NCBI GenBank assembly: GCA_013368315.1
Contig: JAACJM010000015.1
Span: forward strand, 434,001 to 498,000
Direction: 5' to 3'
Source: Tetrapyrgos nigripes
Taxonomy: Eukaryota > Basidiomycota > Agaricomycetes > Agaricales > Campanellaceae
Length of the DNA stretch: 64,000 nt
The notes below the pieces were generated by a model. That model was given only the letters and a program-made list of their open reading frames with translations. It was not told the DNA's origin and searched no databases. Both the position numbers and the translations under genes were made by a program. Positions 34,270-44,030 of the stretch are shown here, piece after piece. Position 1 is the stretch's first letter. Each line of letters opens with the position of its first letter.

Positions 34270-36547
34270 ATGGCGACAGACTGGAAGATCATCGCTGCTG
34301 GAAAGAAAGCCCAGCAACAGGCTTCAATTCCAAAGGAATGGCTTCTTTCAAACCTTCCGCCTCAGAGTGTTCTGGACATCTCTGGATTCCCTGAAACCTG
34401 CGGATTGCTCTCAGACGAGGAACTTCAGATCACTAGGTCAGACACTGATACTTTATTGGCGAAACTTGCTTCTGGGGAATGGTCCTCCGTGAAAGTCACT
34501 ACTGCATTTTACAAGAGGGCAATAGTCGCGCAACAAATTGTAAGTAACCGCTTCAATCACTAGGAAAAGCTTACTTATTCTGAAACAGACCAACTGTCTG
34601 ACGGAAATCTTTGTGGAACGCGCCCTGGCTCGAGCTGCTGAGCTGGATGAACACCTTAAGAAGACAGGAAAGGTCGTCGGTCCTTTGCACGGACTGCCTA
34701 TCTCTCTGAAGGACCAGATCAACGTCAAGGGCATCGACTCGTGCATGGGTGGGTCATGTTCTTGTTCTTGGCTGGATCAGAGCTTATTCTTTGACCAGGA
34801 TATGTCTCTTGGAGTAAGGATGGACTTAAAATGGTGCTAGACTTGATCTGATGACAGCCTCAAATACTAGTCGATAAGCCGGCCGAAAGCAACGCTGTCC
34901 TGACTGATATTTTGGAGTCTGCGGGTGCTGTGGTACGTCTGACCCTTCTTACAATCGGATTTCGTTGTGACGCCTTCTATGCAAGCCTTTCGTGAAGACG
35001 AATATACCCCAAACGCTTATGGTGTGTTAAACAACGCTGGACCCTTTGCAATATCCTCATTCACGAATATCCAGTGGCCTGAAACATACAACCATGTCTT
35101 TGGGCGAACGAATAATCCTTACAATCGCTCCCTGACTTCTGGAGGGTCTTCTGGGGGAGAAGGCGCCCTTGTTAGTAAGTGACTTGGGCCTTGTGGAATC
35201 TCCATTCTCAGAGTGTCCTCTTTATAGGTCTGAGGGGAAGTCCAGTCGGTATGTTTTTGCTTGATGCATGCATTTTCTGACACTAAACATGAACTACAAA
35301 GGTGTCGGATCCGACATTGGAGGGTATGCCACTATGTGCAATACATACGACAAAGCCAAGCTGACGTCTTCACAGCTCAGTCCGAATTCCTTCTGCATTT
35401 TGCGGAACGTACGGCTTGCGGCCTTGCTACGGACGCGTCCCATACGCCGGTTGTGTCAACTCAATGGAGGGTCAAGACTCCGTCCCCTCAGTCTTGGGTC
35501 CTATTTCGAACGATATTGCGGGCATCAAGCACTTCATGAAAGCAGTCATCGATGCAAAACCGTGGCTGCAAGATCCTCTTGCTGTACGAAAGCGTTGGAG
35601 CGAGGAAGAATACAACTTGGTAGATCACGGTAACGGCAAGAACCTCTGCTTTGGGATCTTGTGGGATGACGGTGATTGTGTACCACATCCCCCATCGTTC
35701 GAGGGCTCGAGACGGTGAAGAAAGCTCTTCTTGATGCTGGTCATAAGGTTATCGATTGGAAGCCATTGAAGCACCCAGAGATTTACGAGACTTTGGTGAG
35801 CAGTTTGCCCTTGAGGGTGGTTTCTCGGTCCCGAACCTGAAACGTCCTTCTTAGCGTGGTGTTTGGGGCGCTGGAGCGGAAGAGGACTACAGAACAGTCA
35901 CGGCGCTGAGTGGCGAACCTATCATATCCACTATGGTACCAGAAGACGCCATCGTTAAAGATTCGGGTGAATGGTTTGTAGTTGACACTGGCGTCAGTGC
36001 ATTCCAGCTTTGGCAGACCCAAAAGCACAAACGTGATTTACGTCAAGAGTACCTTCGTCACTGGGAAGACACCGTTAGCGTTACGGGGACTGGCCGACCT
36101 GTTGATGCTATCATCTCTCCAGTTGCTCCATATGCCGCACCTCCACATGGTTTGAACAAGTGAGTCGTGTCTGTCTTGGTCTGTAATCAAACGTCTTGAC
36201 CTTCTGATGTGCAGGAATGCAAACTATACATTGATCTGGAACGGGCTAGATTACGCCGCGTTGGTGATTCCGGTGTCAAAGGTCGACCAAGCCCTTGACG
36301 TGCAAAGGCCTCGTAATCAGTTCTATAACGATACAGATAAAGCCCTCTATGAATCCTGTTTGTCATCTTCCTTTCAACCCCATTCCAAACAATCCAGACT
36401 TACCCAATCTTGTTAGATAATCCCGAAACCTTTAAGAATGCACCCATTTCCGTGCAGGTAGTCGGTCGGACTTTGGAAGAGGAAGCTGTTATTGCTATGT
36501 CTGAGATAGTGGATAACGCCCTGAAAACAAGCAAAGCCAAATCATGA
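34270..36547 (+). CDS. Amidase (fungal acetamidase type)
   Basis: Amidase-signature hydrolase that cleaves carboxamides to acid and ammonia, like amdS. ATG 34270 opens MATDWKIIAAGKKAQQQASI. The catalytic triad parts are visible: Lys in GPLHGLPISLKDQINVKG, cis-Ser in SLTSGGSSGGEGALV and the nucleophilic Ser in VGSDIGGSVRIPSAFCGTYG, the latter assembled over an intron. The C-terminal half shows RPVDAIISPVAPYAAPPHG and PISVQVVGRTLEEEAVIAM and ends at TGA 36545-36547. One base is missing in the C-run at 35689-35693: upstream reads DGDCVPHPP and homology resumes one frame over with RGLETVKKALLDAGHKVIDW. I treat this as a sequence error. Substrate range cannot be predicted. Confidence 0.87.
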
Positions 36548-36785
36548 ATGTAACGAGGAGACAGGGAAATGGGTAGGGTAAATGGGAAGGTACGGTATAA
36601 ACAATGGAGATACAAAGGATACGTGTAATACAAGTGAATCATGCTTGGATATTCAATACAATGCAGACTTGGAAATATGAGAAGGTTCATCTTAATGAGA
36701 ATGAAGCAATGCGGACAAAATGTGGACGAGAAAAAGAGCATGAAGTCAAGAGAGGTAGGGCAAAATAGACGGGAGACTGCATTCC

Positions 36786-38281
36786 TTATGCCAAAGTTAG
36801 GCTTCCGACGCCGTCTCCAGCACCCTCGATTTCTCTATCTTCTGGGTGGTCCCCTTGAAGCCTAATACCAGCACGAGGTACTGGACGTAAAAATTGGACT
36901 AGCCAATCCCATTGATGCGCGCATAGTAGGACTGGATGTCATGGGGACCGGACGGGTAGAGTATGAACCAACGGTGGGAGATGATGTGGTGGAATTGACA
37001 GCGGAGCCTGGAACGGAAACAGGAATTGCAATAGGCAGACGGGGATTACTGCGGCTGACAGGTGACCCTATTATAGGGTGGTTTTCGCGGAGGTAAGACA
37101 CTGAAGGCGAGACAGCTCGACGTTTGGAAGTATTGGGATATGGATCAAATCTATCGTCGACTAGCACGATGTCAATAGAGCACACAAGACTGACTGACAA
37201 GAGTACTCACGTTTGCGTTTGTTAGAGCGCACAACACTTGTGGTCGGTGGAGGGGTATAACGCCAATGATTGATCGGTGTCGATGATACTGAAGACATTG
37301 ACGGCGACCCAAACGGCTATTGAGCAGTCAGTCAACATCGCTCGCCGTGTACAGATGTTAGATGCATACCAAGTCAACTTCCATCGGCGTTGTGCAAGGA
37401 CTTTCTGAGATGCACATGGTGTTGAGATCGTCGCCACTGACACTACTTGCAGGAGTATACGAAGTAGCGCTCGACCTAGCAATGTTGATGGGTTCACTGA
37501 CGCTAGACGGGAAAGGCGACGGTCCTGAAGACTCATCGTCAAGTTCCTCATCATCACTGGGTGTCTCTTCACGTTGAAAGTCATCAGAGCCAGCTTCTTC
37601 GGGATACCTGCCACGATCCGACGGAGGTCGTGCAGTGTGCGGCGACATGGGTAGGTCGGCTCCTGATGCCAGTAAACGCTGGAAAGCAGCTTCGGATTTA
37701 ACCTCGTTTTCGATTGGACGGGATTCTGCAAGCAGGTTTGCTATCCGAGGCTGCTTGACCTAGTCCAATAGATTCTTGTTAAGCGTGTATAAAACATGTC
37801 AGATAGATTCACGTACAGGAAATGACAGACGACGCCTTGGAAAGGGCGGGGCATCATGGGGAGACGACAGTTTCCGAGGTGGTGTATGGAGTGACTTGGG
37901 TCTACTAGATTTGCCAGAAGATAAATCTTCTTCACTGTTTTCCGTGATTGGTAGTGGGGGCGTTGGATTTTCAGAGCTGCCTGAGGGTGAACTGTCGCCA
38001 GTCATTCGGTCACGATAAGTTGGAGAGTCGTCTGGGCATTCCTCGTCTGAGAATGTCTTTCGTTTGGGAGAAGGAATGAGTGTAAAAGAAGATGCCAAAG
38101 GGCTGTTTAGACGACTTTCGGATAGATAGGTGGCCTTGGGTGTCAACACACTGGGACGGCGAAATCGATGCGGCATAAAACCGGTGTCTTCTAATGTCAG
38201 GGCAGAAGACGATGCGAAAGGACTGGCGGGGAGCGCAAAGTCTGCGGACGACGCCGGGAAACGAGAAAAGTCTTTGGGCAT
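36786..38281 (-). CDS. Conserved Ser/Pro-rich protein, possibly nuclear
   Basis: Disordered Ser/Pro-rich protein whose motifs I have the impression are conserved in basidiomycetes, but with no assigned function. Start taken at ATG 38279-38281 (MPKDFSRFPASSADFALPAS); the frame is open further upstream without ATG. Four exons: 38281-37817, 37759-37370, 37316-37211 and from 37160. Exon 2 begins VKQPRIANLLAESRPIENEV and has LLASGADLPMSPHTARPPSD plus an acidic patch. Exons 3 and 4 join as SNKRKLDDRFDPYPNTSKRR, a likely bipartite nuclear signal, followed by AVSPSVSY. An extra A in the run 36889-36893 causes an early stop after SPIFTSSTSCWY. One frame over the text reads RPVPRAGIRLQGDHPEDREI and EGAGDGVGSLTLA to TAA 36786-36788, which I take as the true end. 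Confidence 0.6.
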
Positions 38282-38472
38282 CTTGGAAGTGGAGGGGAAG
38301 CCAGGTTGGGTGTTGGGGGGGAAGCACAATCGAAGGGTGCTATATAGTTCCCTTTCTGGGAAAACGGTTCTGCCTGCCTAGTGAATCTCGTTTCTCAGGG
38401 TCCTTTTTGTTGTCTTTCCTTTCACATTGATCAGAATCATGTAACTACAAGTGCTGTCTACGCGTACAATAA

Positions 38473-39308
38473 TCATAGCCCTTCGACGATGAGCAGGACG
38501 GCGGACAAGGCAGAGGATCCAAGGAGGACTGACAAGGGGAAGGTCAGAAAAAGTACAGCATCAATCGCAACTTCTACATACAAACTGAAGAGAGGCTTCC
38601 GAGAAGCCCAATGGGATTGATACGCTGGCCAATGGATATCAGAAGACAGGAAGAATGCGAAAATGTGTCTTCACCTTTTCGGGATCAATGAGATACCCTC
38701 GCGTGTAGTATATTCTCCCTGGACAAGAACAAGGTTAGCTGTGGGTCGTTTAGACGTGTAGAGAAGCGTAGAAGGACACCTATGGTCCAGACGACAACAG
38801 CACCTGCGGCGACTTTAGGATACTTGAGGCCGGTCACTAGTGCCCTACATGACAGATGGTCAGAGCATGTTTAGTCGGATGCATGGTACTACTGCGCTCA
38901 CCCAAGGTGGACACTAGAGATCTGTTCCAAAGTATTTTGATGAGCACCTACGTCAACATCGACAAAACATCTAAGCCCTGCTTTGCGTAGTTGACTCACG
39001 CTGAGCGCAGTTGAACTTCATCGCCTCAGGCGAGACAGCGACTTCGGGTTTCTCAGCATACACTTATAATCAACGCAGGTAAGGCGTATAGAAGCGGGTA
39101 CTTTGACGAGCAACTTGCTTTGAGGATATCGAATTCCAGCCACCTTTCGATACCGGTTGACCATGATAGCCTGGCCGGAAAGGAGGTATGTGGACCCTAC
39201 TAGGCTGAGCGCGAGGTAAGAGAAACTATAGACGTTCCGTCAGTAGTACTAGTATATGCTGCTCGGATTGCAGAAGTACCCATCGGGGACAACCAAAGTG
39301 GAAGGCAT
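38473..39308 (-). CDS. Microsomal glutathione S-transferase-like (MAPEG), copy A
   Basis: MAPEG-family membrane enzyme resembling MGST3, a glutathione transferase/peroxidase of the ER and mitochondrial outer membrane. Start ATG 39306-39308 (MPSTLVVPDG), stop TGA 38473-38475. Reading order: FSYLALSLVGSTYLLSGQAI (first span), then MYAEKPEVAVSPEAMKFNCA with the conserved F-N-x-x-Q-R continuing into RAHQNTLEQISSV. Next are ALVTGLKYPKVAAGAVVVWT, RIYYTRGYLIDPEKV and a last span FLLGSSALSAVLLIVEGL. The intron 39063-39118 uses a GC donor (A|GCAAGT), whereas copy B has GT at the same place. Exon structure is the same as copy B, so the two arose by tandem duplication. Confidence 0.85.
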
Positions 39309-39816
39309 GGTTGAGGTTAGAGACTAGGAGTGCTCAATTGCAAGAGTCGGAGTCATAATGTGGTCTCAGAATATCCTTCAATCGCTCCCACTTGCAATGC
39401 CACCATCAATGCGTCATATAGCATGCCGAATAAGTGGATGACGTTCTCGGCGTCAAAGGAAGGTATACAGAGATCCAGTTGACAGAGGGGCCATACCGAG
39501 CACTGAAGCACCGATAAGAGGAGAGCACCGTATGCGTCTGTCCATCATCCGTTTCCAAATGTAACAGACCCTCTCTCATCTCCGCTACAGATACCTGCCC
39601 ATTATCCATTGTCAGCACATGACAGAGTGGATGCGCTTAGATCCACAATCATTGCTGATGAGTTCAAACAGAAAACGATGCAAGGGGGAAGCTTGGATCT
39701 AGTCACATAAGTGTGCTCTCGATGCAATTATTTGGTAGAGTCACAAAACGTGGTATCATGGAGGCGAGCTTGACGGTCACAAAGTCTTCATCTTGTATAG
39801 CTAATCACAAAAATTA
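39309..39816. other. Spacer between tandem MAPEG genes
   Basis: 508 bp holding the 3' UTR of copy B and the promoter of copy A. A minus-strand frame at 39406-39618 is open for 70 codons but shows no family signature; I do not call it a gene. Confidence 0.45.
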
Positions 39817-40659
39817 TTATATCCCTTCCATAACTAGGTGATAGACAGAGAAGGCGGAGGAGCCAAGGAGGACTGTGAAGAGACAAAACGATGTCAGAAA
39901 CATGAAAATACTGAAGTCAAATCACATACACAGTGAAGACAAGGTTCCGAACATACTGATAAAGTTGGTACGCTGCAAATCAAAGTCAGAGGTGAGAGGC
40001 TGAAAGAGAATGCTTTCATCGCTTGCCTTCTTAGGTACTCCCGAGCAGTACCCCCGGGTATAAGCTATTCGCGAAACGACCCAGAGAGCAACCACGCCAG
40101 CTGCGAGTTTAGGGTACTTGAGACCCGTCGCTATAGAACTACATAATGAGCTCGTCAGAGCACAATTTTGTTTGAGGTGCAGTACATTCCCTTACCCAAT
40201 GATTACGCTGGGCATTTGTTCCAGAGTGTTTTGGTGTGCACCTATGGATATCATGGAGTCAATAAAATCTGGAGTCCATCTTGGAAACAAAAAAAACTCA
40301 CGTTGAGCGCAGTTGAACTTCATGGCGCTAGGAGACGCGGCAGCCTCGGCCTTTTCAGCATACACTAGGACGAATCAGAAGAAATTACAGAGAGAGCAAT
40401 GTCAAGTAACTCACATTGAGGATACTCGACCCCAGATGCTTTACGGTGCTGACTGACGGTAATCGTCTGCCCTGCTAGCAGAAAGGTAGTACCTAGCGAA
40501 AATTAAGCAGACGTCGAATAAAAACAATCGTTCCTAGGTCGTACCGACAAGAGAAGCTGCGAGGTAAGAGAAACTAAGTAGCAGCTGAGTTAGCACATTG
40601 ATCGTGTCCTTTGCAAAACACAAGCCGTACCCTTCAGGAACAACCAAAGTAGAGGGCAT
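39817..40659 (-). CDS. Microsomal glutathione S-transferase-like (MAPEG), copy B
   Basis: Upstream member of the tandem pair. Start ATG 40657-40659 (MPSTLVVPEG), stop TAA 39817-39819. Reading: FSYLAASLVGTTFLLAGQTI, TVSQHRKASGVEYPQ, LYAEKAEAAASPSAMKFNCA and RAHQNTLEQMPSVIIG. Then SIATGLKYPKLAAGVVALWV, SRIAYTRGYCSGVPKK, RTNFISMFGTLSSL and FLLGSSAFSVYHLVMEGI. The MAPEG signature FNxxQRxHxNxxE is intact. The intron at 39973-40026 has a GC donor in a strong context (AAG|GCAAGC). Divergent from RRB1. Role by family: conjugating glutathione to lipophilic electrophiles or reducing lipid peroxides. Confidence 0.86.
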
Positions 40660-40983
40660 GGTAGCTGAGATGATGGAAGATATGGAGAGGGAAGAGAAAA
40701 CTGTCGCTTATAAGTGAGGCTGTTGAACATATTCGTATCCATTCAGTGTCCATTCATCGATATTTTTTCCCACTGGTGACGCGTCACGGTGCCGAATAGA
40801 TGACGAAGTCTCGATGCCAGACAATAGTGTGTATGTACCTGACAGTAGTCAGACATTGAAATCCCTCGGTTAGGCCGAGTTTCAAGCAAGATGAGGAGGA
40901 GGTAAGCAGTGAGGAACGTAGTCACTCATTGATCGAATCAGAAATGGCGACTTTCCACGTGACCCGTCCAATTTTTTTCTGCA
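40660..40983. promoter_or_regulatory. Divergent promoter MAPEG-B / RRB1
   Basis: 324 bp between start codons, including GACGCGTCAC at about 40778-40787 (a MluI-box palindrome). No other element recognised. Confidence 0.35.
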
Positions 40984-42669
40984 ATGTCCAAACGTTCCGC
41001 GACAGAAGTAATCACCGAGGGCCAACCTTATGCGAAGGCATCAAGCAGTGGAGCTAGGCGAGAGCCAGCTGAAGAAAACGAGATGGGTGAATTCGAGGAT
41101 GCTTGGGAAGACGAGATCGAGAGCGATGAAGAAGTTGTAGATGCCGAGGCTGCTGAATGCGAGGACGGTAAGTACAGTACCGTGAAGAGTTCACCAACTA
41201 TAGTTATCTTGCAATCTAGGCATGGATGTGGACGAAGTTATGCCCGCAATAGAAGAATCCGATGAACAGCCTTCCTCCGCTTCCAATGTCTTCATACCTG
41301 GAATACATTCCTTACAAGAAGGAGAAGTATTAGAGGCAGACGAATCCGTCTATCTGATGCGCCACACGTTAAATGTCGACTGGCCATGTCTCTCATTCGA
41401 TGTCCTACGTGATAACTTTGGTGATGAGAGACAACGATTTCCGGCTACAATGTATCTCGCTGCAGGTACACAAGCAGACACCGCAAAAAATAACGAGGTT
41501 CGCGTGTATAGAATGAGTAATTTACACCGTACTCAAAAAGACGGAGGTATGTGTCTATTAGGCGTTCATTACTTTCTTTTGAATATCTTGACTGAATAGA
41601 TGATTCGGATTCCGAGAACGGAGATGACGACGACCAAGATCTAGACGAGGATCCCATTCTCGAACACCGTTCCATACCTCACCTGGGGGGTGTCAACCGG
41701 ATACGCGCACAGCCATTACCTCCCTCTTCACCTCTTCCTCCAGTTTCCCAGTCATATCACGTCGCAAGCTGGGCAGAAACAGGAAAAGTTCATATATGGA
41801 ACGTACGGCCCCATATCGAATCATTAGAATCCCCTGGCTACACTTTTGACAAAACTGAAGCCAACAAACCCGTGTTCACCATCAACTCCCATGGTCGTTC
41901 AGAAGGTTTCGCCATGGACTGGGCTTCTTCAGGAACGTCTGCCTTACGTCTCTTGACCGGAGACATCGTTTCCAAAATTTATCTCACAACTTCCACTGTC
42001 TCGGGGTTCAACACACTGTCCCAACCCTTCACTTCCCACACATCGAGTATAGAGGATTTACAGTGGAGTCCTTCCGAACCCACGGTCTTCGCGTCTTGCT
42101 CTGCAGACCGGACGATCCAAGTTTGGGATGTGCGTAGCAAAGGGCGGCAGAGTGTGGCTGGCATTGACCCGGCCCATGAAAGCGATGTCAATGTCATTAG
42201 TTGGAACAAGGTTACGTCTTATCTGCTTCTCAGCGGCGGTGATGAGGGAGGGGTCAAAGTGTGGGACCTCCGGAACGTGCAGAAAAAAGGGTATACCAAT
42301 CTCCTTGAGATTTAAGGATGTCGGTCTTCTAATCATTTCTACAGGACATCCTCGCCAACGCCGACGCCCATCGCATCGTTCAACTGGCATAAAGCTCCCA
42401 TAACCTCCGTAGAATGGCACCCTACCGATGCCTCGACGTTTGTGGCCTCTGGTGCTGATGACCAAGTCACTCTGTGGGATCTAGCTGTGGAACAAGATGA
42501 CGATGAGATGAACGAATCATCTGGTGATATCGATGTCCCTCCCCAGCTGCTGTTCTTCCATCCTGGCCAAAAGGATATCAAAGAGGTTCACTGGCACCCT
42601 CAAATCCCGGGAACCGTCATCAGCACAGCTCGGTCTGGCTTCGACGTGTTCAAGACGATATCCGCATAG
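40984..42669 (+). CDS. RRB1: Glutamate-rich WD-repeat protein Rrb1/GRWD1
   Basis: Nuclear chaperone of ribosomal protein L3 (uL3) needed for 60S assembly. Four exons, all in frame: 40984-41167, 41220-41546, 41600-42290 and 42345-42669. The N-terminus is acidic (EFEDAWEDEIESDEEVVDAE). Then comes the signature FIPGIHSLQEGEVLEADESV and YLMRHTLNVDWPCLSFDVL, an acidic loop, and WD40 blades: SYHVASWAETGKVHIWNVR, SSIEDLQWSPSEPTVFASCS with ADRTIQVWDVR, LLLSGGDEGGVKVWDLRNVQ and VASGADDQVTLWDL. The end is LLFFHPGQKDIKEVHWHPQI, which is typical of the family, and TAG 42667-42669. The A6 run near 42283 looked suspicious, but the donor GG|GTATAC keeps the frame. Confidence 0.95.
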
Positions 42670-42766
42670 CAGAGAAGTGTAGTATATAGAGAGGTGCGAT
42701 CTACATGCGTTTAGTACAGACTACTGCTATTGTTTCCCTTGGGTGCGCGGAGCTGTTGGGAGTTTG

Positions 42767-43939
42767 TTAGCTGTCTTGGTTCACCACATACGAAAAAGAC
42801 GTCACCTTGGTAATATTCTTCTGTGTGATGTCCATTACGGCTGCGTACAAATTGCGTATGTCCACCAGTCGTTGCGAAGCAGTGTAGATCTGCTTTTCGT
42901 CGTGTTCTTGTAGTGCGAGCTGTAGGATAGTTCAGAGCAAGACCTGATGTATAGAATAAAAATGCCGAACTGTGTAATCCTCCACGAATGGGTATTTAAT
43001 GAGTTTCGAGCAAATTTTAGCTCTTGCCAGGAAATCTTGTCGAGGTACGTCTCGCAAATTGTATGCGCTTTCTTGAGCACGGTGTAGTTCTCCGAGGACC
43101 TCTACGGTTTCAAAGGATGAGTGAATGCACCACAACACCAGGAACAGGTGCTACCTTCTTGGACTTGTACACCAAAGTTGTCACCACTAGCACATGTCAA
43201 GATAAAAGTAACAGTTCCAAGTTGAGAACGCACTCTTCAATTCTTGCATTACGTGGATTCGTCAGTAACAGGAAACTCGTTTAGGGAGGAACACTTACTT
43301 GGGCAGATTGATCGTTAACCAAAGCTTCACTTTATCCTGAGAGCGGTCGGTTAGCACAACGATCTATCAGTCCAAGCAAAAAGCCTTACAATGTTAGAAG
43401 CCAGCTCTTCGCATTCCTTTTTGACCACATCGTGCATACTTTTGACGCGTTTATTCGACAAGACCATATTCATGAGACGAGCATTCTGGGTGTCATTGGA
43501 GATCACACTTGAGTTGTCAGAGGTTCCGGTTGCATCATCGGAAAGCTTTCTCTTTTTCGAAGGTGGGTCAGTAGAAGCCGGAGGAGGATATACAGTTGTG
43601 TCGGTCTCGGTATCGCGAGAAGGATTAAATGGAGAATCGGGATCGTTTATGGACGAGATCAGCTTCTGCAATTCACTGCGGAGGAGTTAGAGAGGCTCTG
43701 TAATGGACCTCGAGTCACATACAGAATCTGCTCGGAAAGGTGATTACACTTTTAAGGCATGGTGCGACTGCCTACTACTAGGCAACGAACCTTCGTTGGT
43801 AGCAACTTGAAAATGGTTTCCTCTGCGGTATCTGTGACTTGTTTCCGGAATTTCTGTATGGTCGCATTAGTAGCTGTTCAATCTCGTGTACAGAAGAGTC
43901 TACTAGTACCTCGATCTCTGAGGCGATTCCCTTCTCCAT
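42767..43939 (-). CDS. Proteasome activator PA28 (REG gamma-type)
   Basis: 11S/REG heptameric cap that opens the 20S proteasome gate without ATP. Proposed start ATG 43937-43939 (MEKGIASEIE), joined to KFRKQVTDTAEETIFKLLPT. A Ser-rich insert with a nuclear signal (SKKRKLSDDA) and MNMVLSNKRVKSMHDVVKKE follow. The core is VKLWLTINLPK, IEDGDNFGVQVQEE, VLGELHRAQESAYNLRDVPR, SKLIKYPFVEDYT, LALQEHDEKQIYTASQRLVD and IRNLYAAVMDITQKNITKV. It ends at TAA 42767-42769. An in-frame ATG at 43963 is an alternative start and would lie within the PA28-TAF1 spacer. PA28 is missing from budding yeast but present in many filamentous fungi and animals. No frame break noted. Confidence 0.9.
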
Positions 43940-44030
43940 GGCAGAAGAAAAGAGGCGCGTCATTCACATGTCATCGGTAGCGCGTCGAATTAGCAGCTTA
44001 GTCAGAACTGAGGGTTTCGCTGAATTCGTT
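43940..44030. promoter_or_regulatory. Short divergent promoter PA28 / TAF1
   Basis: 91 bp between the start codons chosen for PA28 and TAF1. The TAF1 frame is open through this spacer and even overlaps the PA28 start, so TAF1 could start earlier (ATG 43938 or 43968). I prefer 44031, where the protein reads MSNQEEKDAIGALTGFSLQN. Confidence 0.4.

Noticed and set aside
39406..39618. 70-codon minus-strand ORF between the MAPEG genes
   Set aside because: No signature, no plausible splice partner, and it lies where the copy A promoter should be.
42283..42290. Possible homopolymer frame break in RRB1
   Set aside because: Placing the donor at GG|GTATAC keeps the frame into the next exon, so no error is needed.
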